Source: Vibrio maritimus
GTDB lineage: Bacteria; Pseudomonadota; Gammaproteobacteria; Enterobacterales; Vibrionaceae
DNA length: 64,000 nt
NCBI RefSeq assembly: GCF_021441885.1
Contig: NZ_CP090438.1
Coordinates: 3,038,001-3,102,000, forward strand
Direction of reading: 5' to 3'
Below are positions 36,984 to 45,740 of the stretch, piece by piece. The position numbers and the translations under genes are program-made. Position 1 is the first letter of the stretch; each line of letters begins with the position of its first letter. The notes below the pieces were generated by a model that searched no databases, was not told the DNA's origin, and worked only from the letters and a program-made list of their open reading frames with translations.

Positions 36984-37690
36984 TGTTCTGGTTCCTTATT
37001 TTTAAGATAGAACTCCGCCAGAGCGAGATCCTCTGGTCGAGTAATTTTAATGTTGTCACTGCGACCTTCCACCAGCAATGGCGCTAACCCTGTCCACTCG
37101 ACAGCAGAGGCTTCATCGGTAATGGTGACCCCTTCCGATAGTGCATCACTCAGTGCACTGTGCAGCAGTTCCACTTTAAACATCTGTGGCGTAAGTGCAT
37201 GCCAAAGACCCGCTCTATCCACCGTATGATCAATGCCTTTGGCACCGTTTGCGCGTTTCATCGTGTCTTTCACTGGCGCAGCAAGAATTCCCCCAACTGG
37301 GTGAGTGCTCACTTCATAAATGAGTTTGCTGATATCTTCGTGAGTGATACAAGGTCGCGCCGCATCGTGCACGAGACACCAAGCATTAGGCACACGCTGC
37401 TTCACATAGTCTATTGCAGATAAAACTGAATCGGCACGCTCACCACCGCCCGACACTCTAATGACGGGTTTCTCTGAGATAAACGACAGCCCTTCAAAGT
37501 AAGGGTCATTATCACTGATTGCGACAATCACACTCTCGATACTTTGATGCGACAATAGGCGCTCAATAGTGTGCTCAAGAATGGTCTGCTCGTGGATTTT
37601 TAGATACTGCTTGGGAATTTCCGCTTGCATTCGACTACCGACACCTGCTGCAGGCACGATAGCAATGATTGGATGATGCTCAGGGATCAT
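36980..37690 (-). CDS. ispD: 2-C-methyl-D-erythritol 4-phosphate cytidylyltransferase
   Basis: MEP-pathway transfer of CMP to MEP; 236 residues. The nucleotide loop VPAAGVGSRMQAEIPKQY is at residues 12-29, with the conserved VHDAARPC downstream. It overlaps both neighbours by four bases (ftsB upstream, ispF downstream). Confidence 0.97.
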   Translation of the reverse strand: MIPEHHPIIAIVPAAGVGSRMQAEIPKQYLKIHEQTILEHTIERLLSHQSIESVIVAISDNDPYFEGLSFISEKPVIRVSGGGERADSVLSAIDYVKQRVPNAWCLVHDAARPCITHEDISKLIYEVSTHPVGGILAAPVKDTMKRANGAKGIDHTVDRAGLWHALTPQMFKVELLHSALSDALSEGVTITDEASAVEWTGLAPLLVEGRSDNIKITRPEDLALAEFYLKNKEPEQ

Positions 37691-37980
37691 TGGTTGTCCT
37701 CACCTATGATTCGGTAGAAAGTCTCTCCTTGCTGAATCATTCCGAGTTCATGCCTAGCGCGCTCTTCGATAGCATCCAGTCCCTGTCTGAGATCGTCTAT
37801 TTCAGCAAACATCTCGTCGTTGCGGGTTTGAAGGTTACCATTTACTTGCTGCTGGACATGAATTTCTGCGTCTACTTGATTAAAGTCAACGATGCCATTT
37901 TTTCCAAACCAAAGAGTGTACTGAAGCCAAGAAAACACCACAAACAACACAAGTGTAAAGATACGCATAAGTCGGAACAT
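37687..37980 (-). CDS. ftsB: Cell division protein FtsB
   Basis: Bitopic divisome protein of 97 residues that forms the FtsQLB complex activating septal peptidoglycan synthesis. One N-terminal TM helix (about 4-21) precedes a leucine-zipper coiled coil (about 30-70). First gene of the eight-gene operon, so the promoter should lie in 37981-38087, which I could not resolve. Confidence 0.94.
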   Translation of the reverse strand: MFRLMRIFTLVLFVVFSWLQYTLWFGKNGIVDFNQVDAEIHVQQQVNGNLQTRNDEMFAEIDDLRQGLDAIEERARHELGMIQQGETFYRIIGEDNQ

Positions 37981-38087
37981 TCCATTGAGAAATTCTGCTC
38001 TTTATATAGCACAGTTTACACTTTGAAATAAGCGAAGAAAAAGCATTGTTGTTATGTAGAAGTCAAAGTAAGCACACACTCGCTTTT

Positions 38088-38738
38088 TTAACTCACATTC
38101 AATGACAGCTCCGCGAGTGTGGTTTTTAAGCGATTAGACATTAAGACTTGTTGATTGAACTGAATGCCAAGTAGTGTTCCTTTGCCTTGCTTCTTCACCG
38201 TCACCACCTCAAAGCTTATTCCAGCCGGTAGGAATTGGTTCAATGGACACTCGACTTTGAGGGCTAATCCTTTACAGAAATCATGTGGTCCTTCGATATA
38301 CACACCACAACCCGCCAATGAGAAATCCACCATTTTGCCCTCTACAGCAGACTGCCCAAAAGAAAGATTACATGGCACGGACAGCTTGTAGCGAGAGTGC
38401 TCCCTGATGGGCTTAGAGACAAAATCACAAGGCGCCGCCAAGAACAGATGCTGACACGGCTCATCCGCCCGCGAAATAAAGCGTGAACGAAAAGCGATAA
38501 CATGACCAAAGCTTGAGTCTGAGAGTCCCCGAATGACAAGATCGCCGTCAGTCAGCTCTCCGAGAGCCTCTGAACCAACCTGAGAGACATCAACAATTAG
38601 AAAGGCGGAAGGTTTAAAGCCGATAAGGGTTGCGGCGATCCCTTTAATCTGCTGATTGTCGACAGATGATAGGCTTAGCTTCATCCCTGGTTTCAAGAAA
38701 CGGTAACACTTATTTTGTTCTTCTAGTCCCCACTCCAT
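38088..38738 (-). CDS. PilZ-domain c-di-GMP receptor, YcgR-like
   Basis: Protein of 216 residues with an N-terminal YcgR-like beta domain (about 15-100) and a C-terminal PilZ domain. Both c-di-GMP-binding motifs are intact: RxxxR at 112-116 (REHSR) and DxSxxG at 138-143 (DFSLAG). The start at 38738 follows a strong AAAGGAG; an in-frame ATG at 38798 has no such site. Flagellar-brake or motility control is possible but unproven. The nearest c-di-GMP maker in the window is the GGDEF gene at 43171. Confidence 0.88.
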   Translation of the reverse strand: MEWGLEEQNKCYRFLKPGMKLSLSSVDNQQIKGIAATLIGFKPSAFLIVDVSQVGSEALGELTDGDLVIRGLSDSSFGHVIAFRSRFISRADEPCQHLFLAAPCDFVSKPIREHSRYKLSVPCNLSFGQSAVEGKMVDFSLAGCGVYIEGPHDFCKGLALKVECPLNQFLPAGISFEVVTVKKQGKGTLLGIQFNQQVLMSNRLKTTLAELSLNVS

Positions 38739-38851
38739 TGATAGAACTCCTTTCACTAACAACAAGTTAATTACACTCCATTTACCATTGTTATGCAATC
38801 ACTCCCTTGTATAAACAGGCGATACAATTGCTTACATTTATATTTATTGCA

Positions 38852-38870
38852 AATGATAATAAATAGCATT
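38852..38870. promoter_or_regulatory. Fur box upstream of the TonB-dependent receptor
   Basis: AATGATAATAAATAGCATT: the outer seven bases on each side pair with one mismatch, close to the AATGATAATnATTATCATT consensus. It is 88 bases upstream of the receptor start codon. Confidence 0.7.
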
Positions 38871-38957
38871 AGCATTCATCCCGCCATTTCAACTATTGGC
38901 ATAACTCTCTAATAATAAAACCGTTTGTCTCGGATACTCGAGCAAGGAAAGCCCAGA

Positions 38958-41069
38958 ATGAAATTCAAAGTGACCACACTTTGTAGTGCAGTGGTACTCG
39001 CACTCCATACCGCCCCAGCCTTCGCAAATGACGCACCCAATACAGTAGATGAAACGCTTGTTGTTCACGCTCAAGCCTTCGATGACTACAAAGTGGATAG
39101 TGCAACCGGCGCGATGCGAACTGACACCACTATGTTGGAAACGCCTCAATCCGTTAACGTTATTCCTGAGATTGTGCTTGATGAGCAGCTTGCAACCACA
39201 CTAGGTGAAGCACTACAGAATGATGCAAGCGTCAATGCAGGTTCTCAGAAGTGGAATCGCGAAGAGTTCTATATTCGTGGCTTTGAGCTTTCATCAACCA
39301 ACGGCTACCTTCGAAACGGGCATTCATTGTTTACACACTACATGCTGCCTATCGAGACACTGGATCGCATCGAAGTGATCAAAGGACCATCAAGTCTACT
39401 TTATGGTAACTCGGCACCAGGCGGCATGATCAACATGGTTTCAAAGAAACCGACGGCCAAACCTATGGTGAATGTAGGAACAGACTTCGATCACCTAGGT
39501 AGCACACGCTATCACATTGATGCATCAGGCAAGTTAAATGAATCTGGTACGTTGCGCGGGCGAACCGTTCTTGTAAAGCAAGATGCAGTAGAGACACGTC
39601 GCTATTCCAATGGCGAACAAAGAGAGCGCGATCGCTTCTTGGGATACGGCGTGATTGAAGCCGATCTTGCGGATTGGGGCTTGCTGTCTGTTAACTATGA
39701 AAAGACTAACGATCGTGCACCTATCGACTCTGGATCATGGTTAGATATGCAGGGCAATCGCCTTGGTGATCGTGACATGATCCGTGATGCACACTGGTCA
39801 TTTATCGATAATGATGTAGAGAACTGGGGCGCGGATCTAGACCTATATATCAACTCTCAATGGCGAGCTAATCTGAGCTATAACTCGCAGCACATGAAGC
39901 GCCACCGCTACGATTCTCTGCCAACGCCAACCGCAGATACCATCGTTGATGGCAGTTACATACTAAAACCGTTTGATCGTCACGATACATGGAAGACTCA
40001 AGCATTCCACGCAGATCTTCACGGTGAGTTCACCGCATTAAGTGTCGATCACCAAGTGCTTCTTGGCGTTAATGGTCAGTTTTATGATTACGCCCAGCTT
40101 CGAGTATCAGGCGAGGCCATCGATGTGAATCCTGGTGATATCCCGAGCAACCCAGGGTTGGATTACAACAACGACAAAACGGTCTATGAGAGCAGCAACC
40201 ATTTCTATGGTTTCTATGCTCAAGATTTAATTACCTTTAACGACCAGTGGCAGGCACTTGTTGGTGGACGTTATGATCAATATTTTGCTGATGGCACCAA
40301 CCCAGCAACCGGTGACATTGTCAAAGGCGCCAATGATAGCCAAGCGTTTTCGCCAAAAGTCGGCGTTATCTATCACCCAAGTTACTCAGGCAGCATCTAC
40401 GCAAACTACTCTGAGAGCTTCAACCCTGTTAGCAACGTTGTAAATGACGATGGTTCGGTCACCGAGCGTACCCCAGAAAAGAGCCGACAGTATGAATTAG
40501 GCACAAAGTGGGAACTGATGGATAACCGCTTGCTTCTAACGGGTGCGGTATTCGATATAGAAAAACGAAACATCAGCATCGAAGAAAATGGCATTACTAC
40601 CCAAAATGGTAACCAGCTGCATCGCGGCGCAGAAGCTGGAGCACAGGGTCAATTGTCGGAGCAATGGTTTGTAATGGCGTCAGGTATGTACCTAGACGCG
40701 AAATACAACAATCACGACTTGTACCAAGACAAAACGCCAGCCAACGTTCCTGAATGGTCAGGTTCAGTATGGACGCGTTATGCATGGACTGAAGCGACTG
40801 CATTCAATATTGGTCTTTTCTACCAAGGTGAACGCTGGGCAGACAATGCGAATACCGTTCAATTGGATGGTTATGCTCGTGTTGATACCGGTGCATCACA
40901 TAAGATTGCCAGCGATTACGTCACTTGGGACTTCCGCTTTAATATCGAAAACTTGTTCGACACGGAATACGTATCTGGTACCGGCGGCAGCACCAGCAAC
41001 AATGTTGTCACAGACGTGCACTATGGCAATGAGCGTCGATTCAAGTTATCGGTTAATGCAACCTTCTAA
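38958..41069 (+). CDS. TonB-dependent siderophore receptor
   Basis: Outer-membrane ferric-siderophore transporter of 703 residues in the FhuA/FoxA-like class. A signal peptide ends AFA near residue 23; a TonB box (DETLVVHA) follows; the plug domain carries VIKGPSSLLYGNSAPGGMINM; and a 22-strand barrel ends with a terminal Phe (NATF). The start at 38958 follows AAGGAAAG. No siderophore synthesis, ABC transport or AraC-type regulator gene adjoins it, so its ligand may be a xenosiderophore. The Fur box upstream indicates iron repression. Confidence 0.92.
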   Translation: MKFKVTTLCSAVVLALHTAPAFANDAPNTVDETLVVHAQAFDDYKVDSATGAMRTDTTMLETPQSVNVIPEIVLDEQLATTLGEALQNDASVNAGSQKWNREEFYIRGFELSSTNGYLRNGHSLFTHYMLPIETLDRIEVIKGPSSLLYGNSAPGGMINMVSKKPTAKPMVNVGTDFDHLGSTRYHIDASGKLNESGTLRGRTVLVKQDAVETRRYSNGEQRERDRFLGYGVIEADLADWGLLSVNYEKTNDRAPIDSGSWLDMQGNRLGDRDMIRDAHWSFIDNDVENWGADLDLYINSQWRANLSYNSQHMKRHRYDSLPTPTADTIVDGSYILKPFDRHDTWKTQAFHADLHGEFTALSVDHQVLLGVNGQFYDYAQLRVSGEAIDVNPGDIPSNPGLDYNNDKTVYESSNHFYGFYAQDLITFNDQWQALVGGRYDQYFADGTNPATGDIVKGANDSQAFSPKVGVIYHPSYSGSIYANYSESFNPVSNVVNDDGSVTERTPEKSRQYELGTKWELMDNRLLLTGAVFDIEKRNISIEENGITTQNGNQLHRGAEAGAQGQLSEQWFVMASGMYLDAKYNNHDLYQDKTPANVPEWSGSVWTRYAWTEATAFNIGLFYQGERWADNANTVQLDGYARVDTGASHKIASDYVTWDFRFNIENLFDTEYVSGTGGSTSNNVVTDVHYGNERRFKLSVNATF

Positions 41070-41092
41070 CCCGCATTAACCTCAATACATCT

Positions 41093-41117
41093 AAGAGCGC
41101 TTCGGGGCTCTTTTTTA
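41093..41117 (+). terminator. Terminator after the TonB-dependent receptor gene
   Basis: AAGAGCGC/GGGCTCTT around TTCG with one internal mismatch, followed by six T. Confidence 0.8.
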
Positions 41118-41133
41118 TTGCCTGCTGTCTATT

Positions 41134-41166
41134 TCGTCACCAATCTGACATCAATACGTCATCCAT
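41134..41166. promoter_or_regulatory. Tandem 11-base direct repeats, PhoB-box type, upstream of olsF
   Basis: Three 11-base units run head to tail: TCGTCACCAAT, CTGACATCAAT and ACGTCATCCAT. PhoB binds repeats of CTGTCAT plus four A/T-rich bases with exactly this period. The middle unit matches six of seven core bases and the outer units five. Confidence 0.6.
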
Positions 41167-41188
41167 CCTCCATCTCCCTTACGCAATT

Positions 41189-41210
41189 TTGACACATGGG
41201 CGTCATACCC
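41189..41210. promoter_or_regulatory. Second PhoB-type repeat pair, promoter-proximal
   Basis: TTGACACATGG followed directly by GCGTCATACCC, again an 11-base repeat with TGACA/GTCAT cores. It sits 39 bases before the olsF start, where a PhoB dimer would replace the -35 element. Confidence 0.5.
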
Positions 41211-41248
41211 TTTTAACGACAATAAATGGAATTCGCCCAGAGGATGTT

Positions 41249-43006
41249 ATGGAAACCACCAGCCCTTTTCGCTTGCCAAGAAAGACCCCTTTAGGAATTG
41301 CAGAGAACGTTGCAGAGTGGGCCACTGGCCTATCGGTACTTGACCAATTATATGCTCAGCGCCCTGTAGGCTGTGATACCGAGTCCTTCTTGCGTTTTTC
41401 ATTAGAGATTTTGGGGATCGACTATCATGTTGTGTCGGGCAGTCGTGACAACATTCCACATACAGGCTCAACCCTGATCGTCGCAAATCACCCGCTCGGC
41501 TGTGTTGAAGGCGTCATACTCGCGGAGTTACTGCTGCAAGTTCGCAAAGACGTGAAAATACTGGCAAACGAGTTCCTTAAACTCGTCCCGGAGCTAGAGC
41601 CGCTATTTATTGGTGTCGATGTCTTTGATGGTGCTAACGCTCACCGCTCCAACACCCGTGCGCTAAGACAAGCTAACCAACACCTTGAACAAGGCGGAGC
41701 CTTGCTGGTCTTTCCCGCTGGAGAGGTATCTCAACTGGTTGATAGCAAAGCACTTCGCTTAGAGGATAAAGAGTGGAGTCGTTCTGTCAGTACCCTGATA
41801 AAGAAAAATAAGGCGCTCACCGTACCTGTTCATATAGGGGGGCTGAACTCAAAGCGTTTCTATCTAGCAGGAAAGGTACATCCTATGCTACGCACTGCCA
41901 TGTTGGGTCGAGAGCTTCTAAACAAAAAAAATCGCCCTATCGGCATCTCGATTGGCGAAGCCATCAAATACAAAGAGGTAAATACCCTCGATAACCGACA
42001 GTTAGTCCACTACCTGAGACTCAATACCTACCTATTGGGCAGGGATCAGACCGAGCGAAACGTCTCTGATTCCGACACCTCCAACTACCAAGCTATCGCT
42101 CCTGCTGTGCATGTCAGTGATTTACTCGAAGATATAGAGCAGCTGCCAGCGGAGCATCATTTACTGTCCAGTGGTGAGTTTGAGGTTTACTGTACGACCA
42201 TCGACCATATCCCATCAGTGATGCACGAGATTGGACGCATGCGAGAAAGCAATTTCCGCCAAGTCGGAGAAGGGACAGGGCAGTCGCTCGATATCGACCA
42301 GTTTGATAAGGACTATCATCACCTATTTGTGTGGGATAGAGACAAGCACAAACTTGTGGGCGCCTACCGCCTAGGTTTGGTGGATAAACTGCTTGAACAA
42401 CACGGAATCCAAGGCTTGTATTCAAGAACCTTGTTCCAATACGACCAACCTTTTCTTGATACCATGGGCAAGTCTATTGAGATGGGTCGAAGCGTCATTG
42501 CCCTTGAATATCAAAAGAGCATGAGCGCTCTGCTACTGCTTTGGAAAGGCATTGCTGAGTTCGTACATCGACATTCGGAATACACTCACCTGTTTGGTCC
42601 GGTCAGTATCAGCAGTGACTACAGTGAGGTAGCAAGACAGCTTCTAGCGGATACCATGACACTGCATCACTACGACAGCGAGAGTGCAAAACATGTCATT
42701 GCACCAAATCCTCCAAAACTGGAAGATGCACCAAGCTGGAATACCCACCTACTGTCTGCTCTGGCTGACATGCAGCTTCTGTCACGCGTAATTTCTCGTC
42801 TGGATGAAGGTAAAGGGGTGCCCGTATTACTAAGACAATATCTAAGCCTTAATGGCAAGCTCGTCAGTTTTAACGTCGACCCTGATTTCAACAATGCGCT
42901 CGATGGACTTATTGTGGTGGATCTAAGGCGCGTGCCTCTCAAGTCTTTGTCTCGTTATATGGGTAGTGAACATGCCAAACAGTATCTCGCTCTTCACAAT
43001 AGCTAA
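41249..43006 (+). CDS. olsF: Bifunctional ornithine-lipid synthase OlsF (N- and O-acyltransferase)
   Basis: Two-domain membrane-associated enzyme of 585 residues. The N-terminal half is a PlsC-like acyltransferase with NHPLGCVEG (80-88) in place of the classic HxxxxD; the C-terminal half (about 300-560) is a GNAT-fold OlsB-like acyl-ACP:ornithine N-acyltransferase. The same fusion in V. cholerae (VC0489) makes ornithine lipids under phosphate starvation through PhoBR. GAGG lies five bases before the chosen ATG; an ATG at 41189 overlaps the Pho repeats and is rejected. Ornithine lipids replace phospholipids when phosphate is short. Confidence 0.88.
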   Translation: METTSPFRLPRKTPLGIAENVAEWATGLSVLDQLYAQRPVGCDTESFLRFSLEILGIDYHVVSGSRDNIPHTGSTLIVANHPLGCVEGVILAELLLQVRKDVKILANEFLKLVPELEPLFIGVDVFDGANAHRSNTRALRQANQHLEQGGALLVFPAGEVSQLVDSKALRLEDKEWSRSVSTLIKKNKALTVPVHIGGLNSKRFYLAGKVHPMLRTAMLGRELLNKKNRPIGISIGEAIKYKEVNTLDNRQLVHYLRLNTYLLGRDQTERNVSDSDTSNYQAIAPAVHVSDLLEDIEQLPAEHHLLSSGEFEVYCTTIDHIPSVMHEIGRMRESNFRQVGEGTGQSLDIDQFDKDYHHLFVWDRDKHKLVGAYRLGLVDKLLEQHGIQGLYSRTLFQYDQPFLDTMGKSIEMGRSVIALEYQKSMSALLLLWKGIAEFVHRHSEYTHLFGPVSISSDYSEVARQLLADTMTLHHYDSESAKHVIAPNPPKLEDAPSWNTHLLSALADMQLLSRVISRLDEGKGVPVLLRQYLSLNGKLVSFNVDPDFNNALDGLIVVDLRRVPLKSLSRYMGSEHAKQYLALHNS

Positions 43007-43035
43007 TCGGTAAGTAATTGATAAGTTGAATATTT

Positions 43036-43059
43036 AAAAAGCAGCTTCGGCTGCTTTTT
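43036..43059 (+). terminator. Terminator after olsF
   Basis: A perfect AAAAAGCAGC/GCTGCTTTTT stem with a TTCG tetraloop, 29 bases after the stop codon. Confidence 0.92.
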
Positions 43060-43170
43060 GTGGTTTCACCTGTCTCACACCTGAGAAAGAAGGCAAACAC
43101 TGTCAGCAAAACCCTACAAATTGATATGCATCACAGTCCTTATGTATGACGCGTGATAGAAACAGCAAAA

Positions 43171-44085
43171 ATGATAACTACCTCAACCACTTCCATTCGT
43201 AAGCCACGATTTGGTCTTGTGGGCTATAGTGGGATTTTTGCAGTGACAGATTTGACGTATCAGCAAGCGACGGCGCTTTTTCGCCATTTCCCTGGTTTTC
43301 TTTCTATCAGGAATGCGCAACATCAATATGTGTATATCAATGATAAGTTCACTGTTTGGCTACGCCAGTACTCTGATGTTGACCCTATTGGTCTTAACGC
43401 TGAGCAGCTTTCTGAACTGGTCCCGAGTAATGTTGGAGAGATGCTCAGAGAGTGTCACGACGCCAGTTTGGAATATCTAGGAGCAGGACAATGTGCACCC
43501 AAGATCATCAAGTTCACCAGTTTAGATAAAGTGTCTTACTTCAACGTCCTAAAATTTAAGGTACTGATTGACGGTGAACCTTATATCTATACCACCAGTT
43601 TCGATGTCACCGATTTGCATCACGAAGCCAAGTTCTTCGAGAAAAAAGCCTACACCGACCCCTTAACAAAGCTCCACAATCTCGCTTATCTGAGCTCAGT
43701 GCATTGGCAATACGGTTACTGCGTGGTGATAGATCTAGATAACTTCAAGCAGGTAAACGACACTTCTGGCCATAGCGAGGGGGATATTGTACTGATGCGC
43801 TTTGCGCGCTGCCTGAAACAGGCTTTTGCCGCTCAGGACATCTTGGTGCGCTATGGTGGCGATGAATTTGTAGTATTGACCCACCATCAAGACGAAGTCA
43901 TGTTGCACTTAGCGCTTGAGAAGTTATCTGCCTTGTTTGAAAAGAACTTCGTAAACTATCCGATGCTATGCCACAGTGTGGGCTATACCCCTTTCCGTAC
44001 CAGCCTGCGAGGAACCCTCAAGAAAGCGGATCTCGCCATGTACAAAGCAAAACACAACAAACGAAGTACGCTTGAACAGTCATAA
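43171..44085 (+). CDS. Diguanylate cyclase with N-terminal PAS-like domain
   Basis: Cytoplasmic c-di-GMP synthase of 304 residues with no TM helix. A PAS-like sensor spans about 30-150 (FPGFLSIRNAQHQYVYINDKF) and the GGDEF domain about 155-304, with an intact GGDEF at 229-233. The inhibitory I-site RxxD, five residues before GGDEF, reads AAQD and is absent, so product feedback should be weak. The ATG at 43171 and a GTG at 43153 both lack clear ribosome sites; I favour the ATG. The input signal is unknown. Confidence 0.88.
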   Translation: MITTSTTSIRKPRFGLVGYSGIFAVTDLTYQQATALFRHFPGFLSIRNAQHQYVYINDKFTVWLRQYSDVDPIGLNAEQLSELVPSNVGEMLRECHDASLEYLGAGQCAPKIIKFTSLDKVSYFNVLKFKVLIDGEPYIYTTSFDVTDLHHEAKFFEKKAYTDPLTKLHNLAYLSSVHWQYGYCVVIDLDNFKQVNDTSGHSEGDIVLMRFARCLKQAFAAQDILVRYGGDEFVVLTHHQDEVMLHLALEKLSALFEKNFVNYPMLCHSVGYTPFRTSLRGTLKKADLAMYKAKHNKRSTLEQS

Positions 44086-44111
44086 AAAACGGAGCCACTT
44101 GGCTCCGTTTT
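44086..44111. terminator. Bidirectional terminator between the GGDEF gene and acr3
   Basis: AAAACGGAGCC/GGCTCCGTTTT with loop ACTT. A T-run follows on each strand. Confidence 0.88.
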
Positions 44112-44149
44112 CAGTTTTATCGCTCTGTCGCTAGATTCTGTACAGGACA

Positions 44150-45205
44150 CTAAGAGGAGTAGCGCGCTTTCATCTTTAAGGTGAAGTTGACCAAGGCAAT
44201 CAATACCGGCACTTCAATAAGAGGACCAATAACCCCCGCAAACGCCTCTGGTGAGTTCAAACCAAATACAGCAATAGCAACGGCAATGGCTAACTCAAAG
44301 TTATTACCTGTTGCGGTGTACGCAATAGAAGCATTCTTATCAAATGGCACGCCCATCTTTTTCGCAACAAAGAAGCTCACGAAGAACATCAAGAAGAAAT
44401 AGATAGTCAAAGGTATGGCAACACGAACCACCTGCATCGGCAGTTCTACAATCATCTCACCTTTTAGGCTAAACATAAGTACAATCGTCGCCAGCAACGC
44501 GATCAAAGTAATAGGTGAAACTGCTGGGATAAACGTTTCGTTGTACCACTGCTCACCTTTCTTAGCGACTAAGATCTTACGGCTTAAGAATCCTGCCAAA
44601 AACGGAATACCAAGATAAATCATGACACTCTCGGCAATCTCTCCCATTGAGATATCAACGACTTGACCTTGAAAGCCAAATTTAGGTGGCAGAACGGTAA
44701 TGAATAGCCATGCTAAGAAGCTGTACGTCACGATTTGAAATACACTGTTGAGTGCGACAAGGGCAGCCCCATACTCTTTGTTACCACCACCGATATCGTT
44801 CCACACTAGTACCATAGCGATACAACGCGCGAGACCAATCAGAATAACGCCTGTCATCAGGCTAGGCTCATCACCCAAGAAAGTCAGTGCCAGCACGAAC
44901 ATCAAGATCGGGCCCACTAACCAGTTCATGACCAAAGAGAGTGTAACGGCCTGCTTATCTTGCAGCACTTTGCCCATCAAACCATAGTTGACCTTGGCAA
45001 GAGGTGGATACATCATCAAAATCAGACCAATCGCTAGAGGAACATTGGTGCTGCCCACGGTCATTGACTCATTCAAGCCTTCGATTTGACTTGGAAACGC
45101 GACACCCAATAGAACACCAATACCCATGGCTAAAAAGATCCACAGGGTCAGAAATCTATCTAAAAAGCCCAGTTTTTTCGGTTGCTCAATCGCTAACTCA
45201 GACAT
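44150..45205 (-). CDS. acr3: ACR3-family arsenite efflux transporter
   Basis: Inner-membrane arsenite exporter of 351 residues with ten predicted TM helices. The ACR3 signature Cys128 lies in ARCIAMVLVWN, and the conserved Glu is in the C-terminal GPLIEVPVLIAL. It exports As(OH)3 made by arsenate reductase. A strong GGAGAG precedes the ATG. Last gene of the island, 98 bases downstream of arsR1, with an operator-like dyad between them. Confidence 0.95.
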   Translation of the reverse strand: MSELAIEQPKKLGFLDRFLTLWIFLAMGIGVLLGVAFPSQIEGLNESMTVGSTNVPLAIGLILMMYPPLAKVNYGLMGKVLQDKQAVTLSLVMNWLVGPILMFVLALTFLGDEPSLMTGVILIGLARCIAMVLVWNDIGGGNKEYGAALVALNSVFQIVTYSFLAWLFITVLPPKFGFQGQVVDISMGEIAESVMIYLGIPFLAGFLSRKILVAKKGEQWYNETFIPAVSPITLIALLATIVLMFSLKGEMIVELPMQVVRVAIPLTIYFFLMFFVSFFVAKKMGVPFDKNASIAYTATGNNFELAIAVAIAVFGLNSPEAFAGVIGPLIEVPVLIALVNFTLKMKARYSS

Positions 45206-45218
45206 GTTAACTCTCCAA

Positions 45219-45243
45219 TATCGTTAATCGTCGAATAACGATA
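45219..45243. promoter_or_regulatory. ArsR1-type operator upstream of acr3
   Basis: TATCGTTA (45219-45226) pairs with TAACGATA (45236-45243); within it AATCGT...ACGATA matches the dyads at 45654 and 45698. It lies 14 bases before the acr3 start codon. Confidence 0.55.
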
Positions 45244-45303
45244 AATAAGTGGTAATAAAAGCCGGCATCGCCGACTTAATGATAATCAGGGCTCTTAGCC
45301 AGC

Positions 45304-45642
45304 TTAATCAAATGTGGATAAGCTCAGCGAAGAAAACTCCTCTAATGTTTCGCGCTGTATGCGATAGCAGACTTTAGGTGGTGTTGATTCTGCACTAATA
45401 AATCCTGCGACCTTCAAAATGCGCAAGTGTTCAGAGACCGTTGACTGAGCAAGACCTAACTGCGACACAAGGTCGCTATTCAAACACCCACCAGCGCGCT
45501 CCAAATCGGACAGAATACGTAAGATACGAATACGTGCAGGGTGTGACAGTGCTTTAGCTTGTGCAGCTAACCTCTTTTCTTGAGATAACTGCTGCTCAGA
45601 GGCGACAAACATTTCAGGATTTTCAACGCTACAACTGGTCAC
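45304..45642 (-). CDS. arsR: ArsR-family metalloregulator (arsR1)
   Basis: Winged-helix repressor of 112 residues: HTH AQSTVSEHLRILKVAG and the family-specific ALSHPARIRILRIL helix. Candidate As(III) ligands are Cys in TSCS (N-terminus), GGCLNSDL and KVCYRI; this belongs to a different ArsR branch from the R773-like arsR2. The GTG start at 45642 is chosen because GGGGAAAG precedes it; the ATG at 45612 has no ribosome site. A perfect dyad sits just upstream. It is followed by acr3, presumably co-controlled. Confidence 0.88.
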   Translation of the reverse strand: MTSCSVENPEMFVASEQQLSQEKRLAAQAKALSHPARIRILRILSDLERAGGCLNSDLVSQLGLAQSTVSEHLRILKVAGFISAESTPPKVCYRIQRETLEEFSSLSLSTFD

Positions 45643-45653
45643 ACTCTTTCCCC

Positions 45654-45669
45654 ATCGTCTTTTGACGAT
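45654..45669. promoter_or_regulatory. ArsR1 operator upstream of arsR1
   Basis: ATCGTCTTTTGACGAT: perfect six-base arms around TTTT, immediately upstream of the arsR1 ribosome site and of the same sequence class as the dyads at 45219 and 45698. Confidence 0.6.
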
Positions 45670-45686
45670 AAATGTACGCCTGAAAC

Positions 45687-45726
45687 AAAAAAGAGTCAAT
45701 CGTCTTTTAACGATTGACTCTTTTTT
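45687..45726 (-). terminator. Terminator after arsJ, containing an operator-like dyad
   Basis: A perfect 17-base-pair stem with a six-base loop, running from AAAAAAGAGTCAATCGT to ACGATTGACTCTTTTTT. It ends the arsJ transcript. Its core AATCGTcttttaACGATT is also the same palindrome class as the ArsR1 operators, so it may do both jobs. Confidence 0.8.
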
Positions 45727-45740
45727 AATGAATATTCACT

